Positions 9,201-14,556 of a stretch of 22,818 bases of DNA are shown piece by piece. Made by a program: the position numbers and the translations under genes. The notes under the pieces are model-generated. The model was given only the letters and a program-made list of their open reading frames with translations, did no database searches and had not been told where the DNA came from. Numbering within the stretch: position 1 is the first letter of the stretch; every line of letters begins with the position of its first letter. The stretch is taken from positions 1-22,818 of IMG/VR virus record IMGVR_UViG_3300020129_000442. One strand, written 5' to 3'. The stretch comes from a virus.

Positions 9201-9675
9201 GACCGCGACGACCACCGTGGCGGCGATGGTGGCGGCCAGCGAGGCACAGTACGGCGACCAGCCGTACCAGCAGACCGCCTACCTGCAGAACGACGGCAAC
9301 GCCGCCTACAACGCCGGCTCCGGGCTGACGGACCTGGCGGCGTGGATCGCGATGGTGTACGGCAAGCCCCGCAACCGGGTGCCGGGCGTCACGGTGAACG
9401 CCGCGGCGTACCCGGCGGCGTGGCAGCTGTTCACCCGCGCGGCGGTGGGCGACATGGTGCAGGTCAACGTGCGGCTGCCGACCGCGGCGGCGTCGCCGCT
9501 GGTGTCGGTGATCGCCCGGGTGACGCAGACGGCCAGGTCGATGAAGTGGGACACCGACTCGCCGCCTGTCGCGTCGATCGCGCTGACGCTGGACGCGGCC
9601 CCGGAGTACAACGCCCTGACCTGCGATGACGCGACCCGGGGGCTACTTAACGGGGTGAACGTCCTTGCGTGGTAG
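6214..9675 (+). CDS. Large minor tail protein with LamG-like domain and nested beta insert
   Basis: 1153 residues; the ATG overlaps the tape measure stop (TGATG), and it is the first gene after it. Residues 1-230 form a beta-rich module ('DDVHNWWEPAGAPN', 'VYDVAGLGPGW'). Residues about 230-520 contain 'LQAAQGTITLDDPDGALIPP' and a jelly-roll-like carbohydrate-binding stretch. Residues about 530-880 look like a concanavalin/LamG fold ('DGPYALWPLGDQAG', 'TLECWAQG', 'YRVLVNGG', 'GYLALAGVWPGMLAQVRVVAHFWG'), interrupted at about 648-722 by a separate repeat-like domain. The C-terminus ('QLFTRAAVGDMVQVNVRLP') resembles baseplate hub or adhesion proteins. It probably forms the tail tip and host contact. 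Residue 20 is encoded by TTA (6271-6273), rare in high-GC actinobacteria. Confidence 0.8.
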   Translation: MVSIAGTWTGGYAQPTGFFLPRSATGPVQVSVANVTGDWMIAVIALRPPAPAAACSVCVSDDVHNWWEPAGAPNADIAAPATVRTVIWAAPAARAASSVQVTPTGPYTSLAVAVYDVAGLGPGWLPSLIGQAHASPATSLTVPGGSVAAQSLVLAILAAGETGGTITPPAGWTALTGSTISGGGTAAGDITVSAAYQVITGSVPSAAWSSSVSCALAGTTGAVAVAAPVPSLQSPDWPAVITEAAIGAGPQSSPALMTWTDLSARSLALQVQQGRQYTLSQLQAAQGTITLDDPDGALIPPGTGGFAGIDSGTPLRRRCYWPGGAWQVQFSGNGSSSSPQLQSSGSQVPVTPGVTYTAPVWLACSAPYASGVHSGIVWRNSGGGVISTVTSAASATGPAPVLAIASGIAPAGAVTADVLIGASGTPPASTVFTAAAGPYVTGQVTAPPGVSWVAQNGAAATTLAAWQPDPRGAPDPSPWSVPFAGFFRRWPFTTAADLLRGQVTAEVSDIWAYATGSLDSIAREELLTDGPYALWPLGDQAGAAAGSNIAPGNSSPLTLVTSKMGAGSATAAFGATPPGGGLLGDNSAKTGANGMFRQVVPASGEGVNGFGYALGCYDSGFPAISAGVTLECWAQGTVNQNTTGNGFGAVTTGSLFTVTGSSFPNGTPVVLTAAGGFTFPGGFTAGTVYYVISANGASFQLAATGGGSAITVTGNGSGFLQTTTSWNPVVISARNVKGPVVELNVRNTDGALQLLYATASGARTTLVIDTSLDYRNTALWHASVAFSATTYRVLVNGGATATASGSFSAALPAFFDEVWCGGILDRQVTGFTFPGYLALAGVWPGMLAQVRVVAHFWGAHAGMKLDPAHERLDRVLGYAGIAGRRWIGQQSVTYETDILASGQDIGGQSAAASAGNVAASTVPALLYIAPTGDISYAAKAYQWNNAVDWVLGDSTAAGEIPFSLTSFSTDYDPARLYNDVQLTQLDSQSVTVPAGSTATTTVAAMVAASEAQYGDQPYQQTAYLQNDGNAAYNAGSGLTDLAAWIAMVYGKPRNRVPGVTVNAAAYPAAWQLFTRAAVGDMVQVNVRLPTAAASPLVSVIARVTQTARSMKWDTDSPPVASIALTLDAAPEYNALTCDDATRGLLNGVNVLAW

Positions 9676-10126
9676 AAGGCGGGATCACGTCGCGCAGCGG
9701 CTTCCACGGCGGCAGCTCCGGCGGTTCGGGCAGCACCATGTCATAGGGAGCGACCTGCGCGCCCTCCATGGTGAGCGGCACCAGCGAGCAGCGGCACTTC
9801 CGGTTCAGTACCGGGCGCTCGCCTCCCAGTGCGGCAAGCAGGCCGTAGTCCTCGCCGCTCTCGATCGTCCGCCGCAGCCCGTCAAGCTCTCGGTCGGCCT
9901 CATCGAACGCGCGCCCCATGGCGGCCACCGCCTCAGCCTGGACCTGCTCGCTGACAAGCTCAACCGCACGGTCGATGACGGCGTCGATGTCGGCCTTGAA
10001 CTCCGCCAGGATCTCGCGGACGCCCTCGACGATCTCCTGCTTGGCGTACGGCCCCTCGCTGGCGTTCTCGCCCCAGTTCAGCTCAACGCGCCGCATGATC
10101 TCGTCGAGGAACTCCTTCGCGCTCAT
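9647..10126 (-). CDS. Leftward moron-like gene between tail genes, function unknown
   Basis: 159 residues, transcribed against all flanking structural genes; its 3' end overlaps the minor tail gene by 29 bp. The ATG at 10126 has GAGG a few bases upstream, leaving only 26 bp before the next rightward gene, so its promoter must lie inside that gene. The protein starts MSAKEFLDEIMRRVELNWG and has a long acidic helix-rich middle ('GVREILAEFKADIDAVIDRA', 'ELVSEQVQAEAVAAMG') suited to coiled coils. A basic Cys pair (RKCRCSL) and a Pro-rich tail 'PEPPELPPWKPLRDVIPP' follow. I do not recognise the family. The orientation suggests expression in the prophage state, for example lysogenic conversion or superinfection exclusion, but that is inference. 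Confidence 0.65.
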   Translation of the reverse strand: MSAKEFLDEIMRRVELNWGENASEGPYAKQEIVEGVREILAEFKADIDAVIDRAVELVSEQVQAEAVAAMGRAFDEADRELDGLRRTIESGEDYGLLAALGGERPVLNRKCRCSLVPLTMEGAQVAPYDMVLPEPPELPPWKPLRDVIPPSTTQGRSPR

Positions 10127-10152
10127 GTCCTCAGCGTAGGGGCGGTGACCTG

Positions 10153-11268
10153 ATGCCGCAGGCCTCGCTCCCCGCCCCCCGCACCTGGTCGTCAGGCGAC
10201 TACGTCACCGTGCCGCGGCTGCGCGCCGACGCCGTCAACGCGATCGCCTTCCTCCGCCAGCGGCCCTACTTCTACGGGCAGAACACCACCGGCGCGTCCT
10301 GGTCGGCCGGCGCGGACAACACCCTCGGCCTGGACAGCGAGCTCACCGACGCGTGGGGCGGCCACGTCCCCGTCTCGGCGAACGGGGCGCTGACCTCCCA
10401 GTACTGGGCGCCCGTCCCCGGCTGGTACCTCGCCCGCTCCATCGTCACCATGGCCAGCCAGGCCAGCAACGCCGTCGTCGCCGGCGGCTTCCAGGGCATC
10501 ACGTCCGGCGTCGCGTTCGGGCCGCTGCGCGGGGCGCTCACCATGGTCAATAGCAGCAGCCAGGCCGCCGCCCAGTGCTGCGACGTCGTCCAGCTCGCCG
10601 CCGGCGGCCCGCCGGGCGGCTCCGGCGACTACGTGCAGGCCACCGCGTTCACCTCAACCGGCGGCGCCCTGTCCACTACCACGGGGCTGCTCCCGGCCGT
10701 CAGCGTCCGGTGGGCGGCCGCCCTGTCCGGCACGCAGCCGCTGCCCGTCCCGCCGCTGGCCGCCGTCCCGACGCCGGTCACGCACGCGTGGCTGAACGCC
10801 GACGTCCGCGACACCATCAACTACCTCACCTACCCGCCGCTGCTGAAGGCCTACGGAGTAGGCGCGGCGTCGCTGGCGGCCAGCTCCTACCCGTCGGGGT
10901 CGGTGGTGCCGCTCGGGTCCGTCGCCGTCGACACCTACGGCGGGTACAGCACGCTCACCCGCGGTTACACCATCCCGGTCGCCGGGCGCTACCTCGCCTA
11001 CGGCCAGTACTCCCTGCAGCCGTCCTCGTCGACGGTGCTGCTGGCGTGCGGCGTCACCGTCAACGGCGGATCCCCGCAATGGGGCGACTCGGCGTACTTC
11101 GCCCCGGGGGCGTCGCTGGCCGGCGGCGCGTCGTTCTCCCGGTACCTGCGCCTGGCCGCCGGGGACGTCGTGAAGCTGGTCGGCGGGACGACGTCGGGCA
11201 GCTCGATCTCCTACAACGCGTCGGGCGTGAACGAGTGCCGGATGATCCTGATGTGGACGGGGATCTAG
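10153..11268 (+). CDS. Tail fibre-like minor tail protein with two fibre-start modules
   Basis: 371 residues from ATG 10153. The N-terminus 'RTWSSGDYVTVPRLRADAVN' followed by 'AIAFLRQRP' matches the start of many actinophage fibre proteins, of the type 'tW..G..vt...lNa.vrd...fl'. A second similar unit begins near residue 207 ('THAWLNADVRDTINYLTYPP'). Each unit is followed by a Ser/Gly/Thr-rich beta domain. The last, 'GGYSTLTRGYTIPVAGRYLA' then 'YLRLAAGDVVKLVGG', resembles a C1q/jelly-roll trimeric head. It probably binds the host surface together with the next gene, which has the same architecture. Confidence 0.7.
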   Translation: MPQASLPAPRTWSSGDYVTVPRLRADAVNAIAFLRQRPYFYGQNTTGASWSAGADNTLGLDSELTDAWGGHVPVSANGALTSQYWAPVPGWYLARSIVTMASQASNAVVAGGFQGITSGVAFGPLRGALTMVNSSSQAAAQCCDVVQLAAGGPPGGSGDYVQATAFTSTGGALSTTTGLLPAVSVRWAAALSGTQPLPVPPLAAVPTPVTHAWLNADVRDTINYLTYPPLLKAYGVGAASLAASSYPSGSVVPLGSVAVDTYGGYSTLTRGYTIPVAGRYLAYGQYSLQPSSSTVLLACGVTVNGGSPQWGDSAYFAPGASLAGGASFSRYLRLAAGDVVKLVGGTTSGSSISYNASGVNECRMILMWTGI

Positions 11269-11814
11269 ATGCCGCTTCCCCTCGTCCCCGCGGTCCCGGA
11301 CATCCCGGCCGGCTACGCGCCCGTGCAGGCCGACCTGGACGCGTGGGTCACCACCCCGTTCAGCTTCCTGGCGTCGCCGGTGGCGTTCCGCGGCTCCCTG
11401 ACCGGCGGCCAGGCCGTCAGCGCCGGCGGCTCGTTCGCCCACCTGGACACCATCAGCGAGGACCCGTACGGCGGCTGGTCGGCGACCGCGACCGGGTCGC
11501 AGGCCGCGTTCTCCTGGCTGTGCCCGGCGGGGTGCTCTGGCTGGTATGAGGTGACGCCGACCAGCTTCACCGGGTCGCAGACGCCGCCGCAGGTCATCGC
11601 CGCCCGGCTGGTGGTATCCGGGGTCCTGTGGACGGAGGGCGCCCGGAGCGAGGCCGGGTCGGCGGGCACGAACGGGTGCTCCGGCTGGTCGGAGGTGCCC
11701 TTGCTCGGCGGGGTCGACTACGTCCAGCTGTTCATCTACAGCAGCGGCGCGGTGTCGGTGCCGACGAGCACCGGGCAGGTGCCGACGATGGAGATCGCAT
11801 GGGTATCGGCATGA
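11269..11814 (+). CDS. Second fibre-like protein, single-module paralogue
   Basis: 181 residues; the ATG follows the upstream TAG with no gap, so translation is coupled. Residues 14-35 ('GYAPVQADLDAWVTTPFSFL') repeat the fibre-start module seen twice in the upstream gene. The rest is beta-rich: 'GGSFAHLDTISEDPYGGWSA', 'YEVTPTSFTGSQTPPQVIAA', 'GGVDYVQLFIYSSGAVSVPT'. It has several Cys residues (WLCPAGCSGWY, NGCSGW) that could form disulphides or bind metal. It ends just before the holin-like gene. Likely an accessory tip or fibre subunit that trimerises with its neighbour. Duplication followed by divergence is the simplest origin. Confidence 0.65.
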   Translation: MPLPLVPAVPDIPAGYAPVQADLDAWVTTPFSFLASPVAFRGSLTGGQAVSAGGSFAHLDTISEDPYGGWSATATGSQAAFSWLCPAGCSGWYEVTPTSFTGSQTPPQVIAARLVVSGVLWTEGARSEAGSAGTNGCSGWSEVPLLGGVDYVQLFIYSSGAVSVPTSTGQVPTMEIAWVSA

Positions 11815-11824
11815 GAGGAGTGGC

Positions 11825-12121
11825 GTGAAGTGGCAGTTGTCGAAGGCGTGGCCGGTGCTGCGGGACGCCGGGATAACCGGCACGGGCCTGGTCATCGTGT
11901 GGGCTCAGCTGCTGCTGTGGGCGGTGGCGGGGCGCACGCCGTCGGACGTGCTCATGGCGGTGGGGATGGCCTTGCTGGCGCCCGGGGCCACGGCGCACGT
12001 CAAGACGGTGATGGGCGCTGGCAGCACTGGCGAAGCTGGCTCATCCTCGCCCTCATCGCCGGAACGGTCGCCGCTGCCGTCGCCGGGTACCTCGTCAGCC
12101 ACGGAGGTGCATGGTGAGTAG
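11825..12121 (+). CDS. Holin-like small membrane protein
   Basis: 98 residues from GTG 11825, with a strong GAGAGGAG at 11813-11820. The N-terminus MKWQLSKAWPVLRDAG is basic and amphipathic. It is followed by two likely membrane helices (about residues 17-35, 'GITGTGLVIVWAQLLLWAV', and 41-58, 'VLMAVGMALLAPG'). The C-terminal tail is hydrophilic, Ser/Pro/Glu-rich. Size, two helices and charged tail fit small holins, and the position before the lysin supports this. It may permeabilise the membrane to time lysis. The region after about 12017 also encodes a good membrane helix in the -1 frame, reported as a finding. Confidence 0.6.
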   Translation: MKWQLSKAWPVLRDAGITGTGLVIVWAQLLLWAVAGRTPSDVLMAVGMALLAPGATAHVKTVMGAGSTGEAGSSSPSSPERSPLPSPGTSSATEVHGE

Positions 12122-12359
12122 GAAGCTCAGGCGGGCGATCGCCGTGCTGATCGCGCTGCCGCTGCTGCTGACGGCGGCGAACTTGCTGTACACGGCGAGT
12201 GAGATCGCCGGCAATAACCGGCAGTGGTGCGACACGCTCACGCTGCTGACGTCCAAGCCGGTACCGAGGCCGACCGACCCGCAGGCTAACCCGAGTCGCA
12301 TGCAGACGTACACGCTCTACGCCGATTTCGTGACGCTGCGGCGTCACTTCGGCTGCTAA
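12111..12359 (+). CDS. Small single-pass membrane protein of the lysis cassette
   Basis: 82 residues from ATG 12111 (a GTG at 12114 is an alternative). GGAGG at 12103-12107 sits close to the start, and the gene overlaps the holin-like stop. A basic N-terminus (MVSRKLRRAI) precedes a membrane helix at about residues 9-31. An external or periplasm-side soluble domain of some 50 residues follows ('WCDTLTLLTSKPVPRPTDPQ', ending 'YADFVTLRRHFGC' with a terminal Cys). There is no lipobox. The context suggests a lysis accessory, such as a second holin or anti-holin, but the sequence alone does not decide this. Confidence 0.6.
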   Translation: MVSRKLRRAIAVLIALPLLLTAANLLYTASEIAGNNRQWCDTLTLLTSKPVPRPTDPQANPSRMQTYTLYADFVTLRRHFGC

Positions 12360-12384
12360 AAAATTAGCGCTAAAGATTTAGCGC
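12355..12384. promoter_or_regulatory. Two adjacent TTAGC inverted repeats upstream of the lysin
   Basis: GCTAA-AAAA-TTAGC (12355-12368) abuts GCGCTAAAGATTTAGCGC (12367-12384), a perfect 8-bp inverted repeat with a 2-bp centre. The two overlap by two bases and could be alternative hairpins. This is an AT-rich island in GC-rich DNA. The lysin ribosome site AGAAAGG (12391-12397) follows directly. It may be an operator, a terminator without a U-tract, or a translational switch. Confidence 0.55.
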
Positions 12385-12404
12385 CCCGAAAGAAAGGCCA
12401 GGTC

Positions 12405-13169
12405 ATGGCCACTGCAGTCCTGATGTACGACGGCATCAACTCCCTGGCCGCTGGCATCGCCCGCGCCTTCCCGAACGCGGCGAAGGTCGCCGGGTACGTC
12501 AACGGCCGCTACGCGTGGTCGCAGGCGGAGTGGGACCTGTTCCCGCACGCCGACCACGTGACCATCAGCGTGACCGCCAGCGCGGACGAGGGCGACGTCC
12601 TGGACGTCGAGACCGGCGACGCCACCCCGGCCGAGGCGGCGGCGTGGATCCGGATGCGGCACGCGGCAGGCCTGTACCGGCCGACGACCTACTGCTCGCT
12701 GAGCGTGGTGCCGGACGTGCGCCGGGAGACGGGCAGCCTGATCCTCGGCGTGGACTATGACATCTGGGTGGCGAAGTACGACCGGTCGCCGTCTGAGCCT
12801 GCGGTGCCGGGGCTGCCGGCCGCGCGGTTCGCCGCCAAGCAGTACGAGTCGGATGCGGACTGGGACATCACGGCTGTCTACGACACTGAGTGGCCTCACC
12901 GCAAGCCTGTCCACCCGGCGCCGGTGCCCGCTCCGGCCAGCCCGTCGGGGACGGCGACCGCCGCGAACGTCTCCTGGCACGCGGTGACCGGGCCGGACGG
13001 GCAGCCGGTGGCGTCGTACCGGCTGCAGCACCGCGACGGCGCGGGCACCATCGTGCAGTCGATGGTGGCCGGGGTGCACGCGTCGGTGTCGCTGTCGGGG
13101 CCGGGGCCGCATGCGTGGCGGGTCCAGGCGGCCGGGGGCGCGTGGACTGGCTGGCTGCCTGTCAGCTAG
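12405..13169 (+). CDS. GH25-like cell-wall hydrolase (endolysin) with C-terminal FnIII-like domain
   Basis: 254 residues from ATG 12405 with AGAAAGG at a spacing of 7. Residues 1-165 look like a TIM-barrel lysozyme-like domain: strand 1 'VLMYDG' places Asp9 where GH25 enzymes have an acidic residue. The segment 'DVLDVETGD' gives the family-typical Asp-x-Glu pair at 67-69, and 'YDIWVAKYD' and 'RFAAKQYES' fit later strands. Residues about 170-254 form an FnIII-like beta sandwich ('NVSWHAVTGPDGQPVASYRL', 'PHAWRVQAAGGAWTGWLPVS') for wall or protein binding. It has no signal peptide, consistent with holin-dependent release. Sequence divergence leaves catalytic activity unproven; a wall-binding pseudoenzyme is possible. 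Confidence 0.65.
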   Translation: MATAVLMYDGINSLAAGIARAFPNAAKVAGYVNGRYAWSQAEWDLFPHADHVTISVTASADEGDVLDVETGDATPAEAAAWIRMRHAAGLYRPTTYCSLSVVPDVRRETGSLILGVDYDIWVAKYDRSPSEPAVPGLPAARFAAKQYESDADWDITAVYDTEWPHRKPVHPAPVPAPASPSGTATAANVSWHAVTGPDGQPVASYRLQHRDGAGTIVQSMVAGVHASVSLSGPGPHAWRVQAAGGAWTGWLPVS

Positions 13170-13181
13170 CTCTCCCGCTGG

Positions 13182-13352
13182 CTACTCGGCGTCGACCCAC
13201 GGTCCCCAGAGCGCCCAGCCGTTCGCTTCGGTGGGCTTCTCGGACTCGCGGTAGGCGACGCGGTCGCCGACGGCCCGGTTCATCTGCTCGGCGTCGGGGC
13301 CGGTCACCTGCAAGACGATCTCACCGTCCCGGAACGCCGCCCACGTGCGCAT
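13182..13352 (-). CDS. Small leftward protein, 56 residues, unknown
   Basis: The reverse strand from ATG 13352 reads MRTWAAFRDGEIVLQVTGPD, continues AEQMNRAVGDRVAYRESEKP and ends 'NGWALWGPWVDAE' before TAG. GAGAGGATGAGG lies just upstream as a ribosome site, and the preceding gene's TGA is only 3 bp away, so the two are coupled. The composition is protein-like: balanced, with three Trp at the C-terminus and high GC third positions. It converges with the lysin gene across a 12-bp gap. The pattern 'F.dGEivlqv.G' suggests a small beta-rich domain. No family recognised. Confidence 0.6.
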   Translation of the reverse strand: MRTWAAFRDGEIVLQVTGPDAEQMNRAVGDRVAYRESEKPTEANGWALWGPWVDAE

Positions 13353-13355
13353 GCC

Positions 13356-13505
13356 TCATCCTCTCCCGCTGGCGACGACCGCCGCCAGCCTGTCCGTCTC
13401 GCTGCCGCCCTCCGGTACCGGCCGCCCCGACAACGCCAGCAGCAGCAGGCACAGCCGCGCCAGCTCCTCCCGCAGCAGGGCATCGGCGGGCATGCGGGTA
13501 TCCAC
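13356..13505 (-). CDS. Small leftward protein, 49 residues, unknown
   Basis: Starts at GTG 13505 with AGGAG six bases upstream. The product reads MDTRMPADALLREELARLCL, continues with a Leu-rich helix (LLLALSGRPVPEGG) and ends 'SETDRLAAVVASGRG'. The mixed Leu stretch could be a short amphipathic or membrane-associated helix. The stop is 3 bp from the next gene's ATG, typical of an operon. No known family is recognised. Small size lowers confidence, but the ribosome site, coupling and high-GC third positions support it. Confidence 0.5.
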   Translation of the reverse strand: MDTRMPADALLREELARLCLLLLALSGRPVPEGGSETDRLAAVVASGRG

Positions 13506-13546
13506 GGTCACTCCTGAGGATGGGGCGCGAGCGCGCCGCCATCAGG

Positions 13547-13759
13547 CTACCGGTTGTCGTCCCGCTCCAGCGCAGTCAGCAGCACGCCCAGGTCGGCCGC
13601 CTTCTCATCCAGGATCGTGCCGTCCGGCCGCTTCCACCGCACCCGGTGCAGGATCTCCCGGCCCTCCGGCCGGGTCCACTCCGCGCCCGGGTGCGCCTTC
13701 ATCCACTCCTCCATCGCGGCCACGTTGTCGCGCCACACCGGGGGCTTCCCGCTCACCAT
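13547..13759 (-). CDS. Small leftward protein, 70 residues, unknown
   Basis: The start is set at ATG 13759, which overlaps the upstream gene's stop by 7 bp and has GGGAG about 8 bases upstream. A longer form from 13813 is open but would overlap the neighbour by 61 bp. The protein reads MVSGKPPVWRDNVAAMEEWM, then 'HPGAEWTRPEGREILHRVRW' and 'DEKAADLGVLLTALERDDNR'. It looks like a small mixed alpha/beta domain with two conserved-looking Trp residues. Similar-looking small proteins are seen in actinophage accessory operons. No function can be assigned. Confidence 0.6.
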   Translation of the reverse strand: MVSGKPPVWRDNVAAMEEWMKAHPGAEWTRPEGREILHRVRWKRPDGTILDEKAADLGVLLTALERDDNR

Positions 13760-13986
13760 GTCACGTGCTCCCATTCCTCGTCGGCCGTCAGCTTGCGGAT
13801 CGTCTTCCCGCACCCGGCGCAGATCGTTGTCAGCGGGTGATCGGAGCGCGACGGCTCCGAGGTGCCCCAGTAGCCGCGCAGCGCCGCAAGCCGGTAGTAG
13901 GCCTCGCCGTCGCGGGGGGACGGCTCGTGCTCGTCGCGCCCGGGCTCGTCGCGCTCGGCCGCCAGGTCCGCCACGTCGCCGGTCAC
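13753..13986 (-). CDS. Small leftward protein with a CxxC zinc knuckle
   Basis: 77 residues from ATG 13986. The N-terminal 30 residues are acidic (ERDEPGRDEHEPSPRDGEA). The core 'AYYRLAALRGYWGTSEP' precedes 'TTICAGCGKTIRKLTADEEW', a single CxxC knuckle as in half of a zinc ribbon. It ends 'EEWEHVTW', with a His that could complete a site in a dimer or partner complex. It overlaps the upstream gene by 4 bp (ATGA type) and the downstream gene by 7 bp. A DNA-binding or adaptor role is possible but not shown. Family not recognised. Confidence 0.6.
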   Translation of the reverse strand: MTGDVADLAAERDEPGRDEHEPSPRDGEAYYRLAALRGYWGTSEPSRSDHPLTTICAGCGKTIRKLTADEEWEHVTW

Positions 13987-14177
13987 GACAGCTCGCCCCT
14001 CTCGCGCTCAGGCGAGATCACCTTCCCGCCGCCCGACCTGAGCCACCGCCCGGCCGGCTTCTTACCGCCCTCCGACAAGACGACGTACCGCACCGTGTCG
14101 GACTTCTCGCCGCCGTAGTGGTAATCGGAGCCGTTCTCCAGGTAGTCATCCACGACCTTGTCCCTGAACCACTTCAC
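13983..14177 (-). CDS. Small leftward protein, 64 residues, unknown
   Basis: Starts at ATG 14177, overlapping the upstream stop by 4 bp, and ends overlapping the next start by 4 bp. The product begins MKWFRDKVVDDYLENGSDYH. It has a Tyr/Gly turn 'YHYGGEKSDTVRYVVLSEGG' and a basic end 'AGRWLRSGGGKVISPERERG'. Aromatic, charged and soluble. It looks like a small alpha-plus-beta domain. No catalytic or metal motif. Tight coupling argues that all members of this operon are made together. Confidence 0.6.
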   Translation of the reverse strand: MKWFRDKVVDDYLENGSDYHYGGEKSDTVRYVVLSEGGKKPAGRWLRSGGGKVISPERERGELS

Positions 14178-14383
14178 GGCCGGCCCCCGCTCCAGCGCGG
14201 GCGCGGCTGGTCATCGTCCCTGCCGCGCCTGCGGCCCATCTGGTGCTCAATGTCCCGCCAGCGCATCGCCTGCCCGCCGTGCTTGAGCATCTCCCGCTGC
14301 GGCCGCGACCCGTGCATCGTCGGCCGGCCGATCGGCTCGAAGGTCTCCTGCTCCGCGCGGAGGATGATCCTGAACAGTCCCAT
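14174..14383 (-). CDS. First gene of the small leftward operon, 69 residues, basic
   Basis: Starts at ATG 14383 behind a good GGAAGGA (spacing about 6), the strongest ribosome site in this group and probably the entry point of the operon. The protein begins MGLFRIILRAEQETFEPIGR and is Arg/Gln-rich toward the C-terminus ('MGRRRGRDDDQPRPRWSGGR'). The basic tail suggests nucleic-acid contact. It follows the GTTAGC-rich non-coding gap after the TraB-like gene. Function unknown. Confidence 0.6.
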   Translation of the reverse strand: MGLFRIILRAEQETFEPIGRPTMHGSRPQREMLKHGGQAMRWRDIEHQMGRRRGRDDDQPRPRWSGGRP

Positions 14384-14556
14384 CGTGATTCCTTCCGGTT
14401 AGCCCGCCAGGTGGCGGGTTAGCTTCCTCATCTCGCCCGCAGCCACGGCTAACCAGCCCGTGACCTGCGGAAAGTTAGCCAGTTAGCCCCTGGAGCGGGG
14501 TTAGGCGGCAGCATCCCCGGGGCACCAGGAGAGCGTTTCGCGGGCATCGCGCCCAC
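14384..14556. repeat. Non-coding gap with clustered GTTAGC repeats and a CCCGCCA hairpin
   Basis: No gene is seen in these 173 bp. GTTAGC occurs at 14398-14403, 14418-14423, 14474-14479 and 14482-14487, GTTAGG at 14500-14505, and the inverse GCTAAC at 14448-14453; another CTAAC lies at 14557-14561. Two copies bracket the inverted repeat CCCGCCA-GG-TGGCGGG (14403-14418) and two bracket CCCC...GGGG (14487-14500). The AT-containing hexamer stands out against the GC-rich background. The cluster abuts the 3' end of the TraB/FtsK-like gene. It could be a TraB recognition (clt-like) locus, an operator for the small operon, or an origin element. Confidence 0.7.

Noticed and set aside
10654-11895. Long reverse open frame opposite the fibre genes
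   Set aside because: Low-complexity Arg/Gly/Asp/Gln composition with no domain; shadow of the forward fibre genes.
14384-14556. CRISPR array in the GTTAGC-rich gap
   Set aside because: Repeats are only six bases long with irregular spacing. There are no repeat-spacer units or cas genes.
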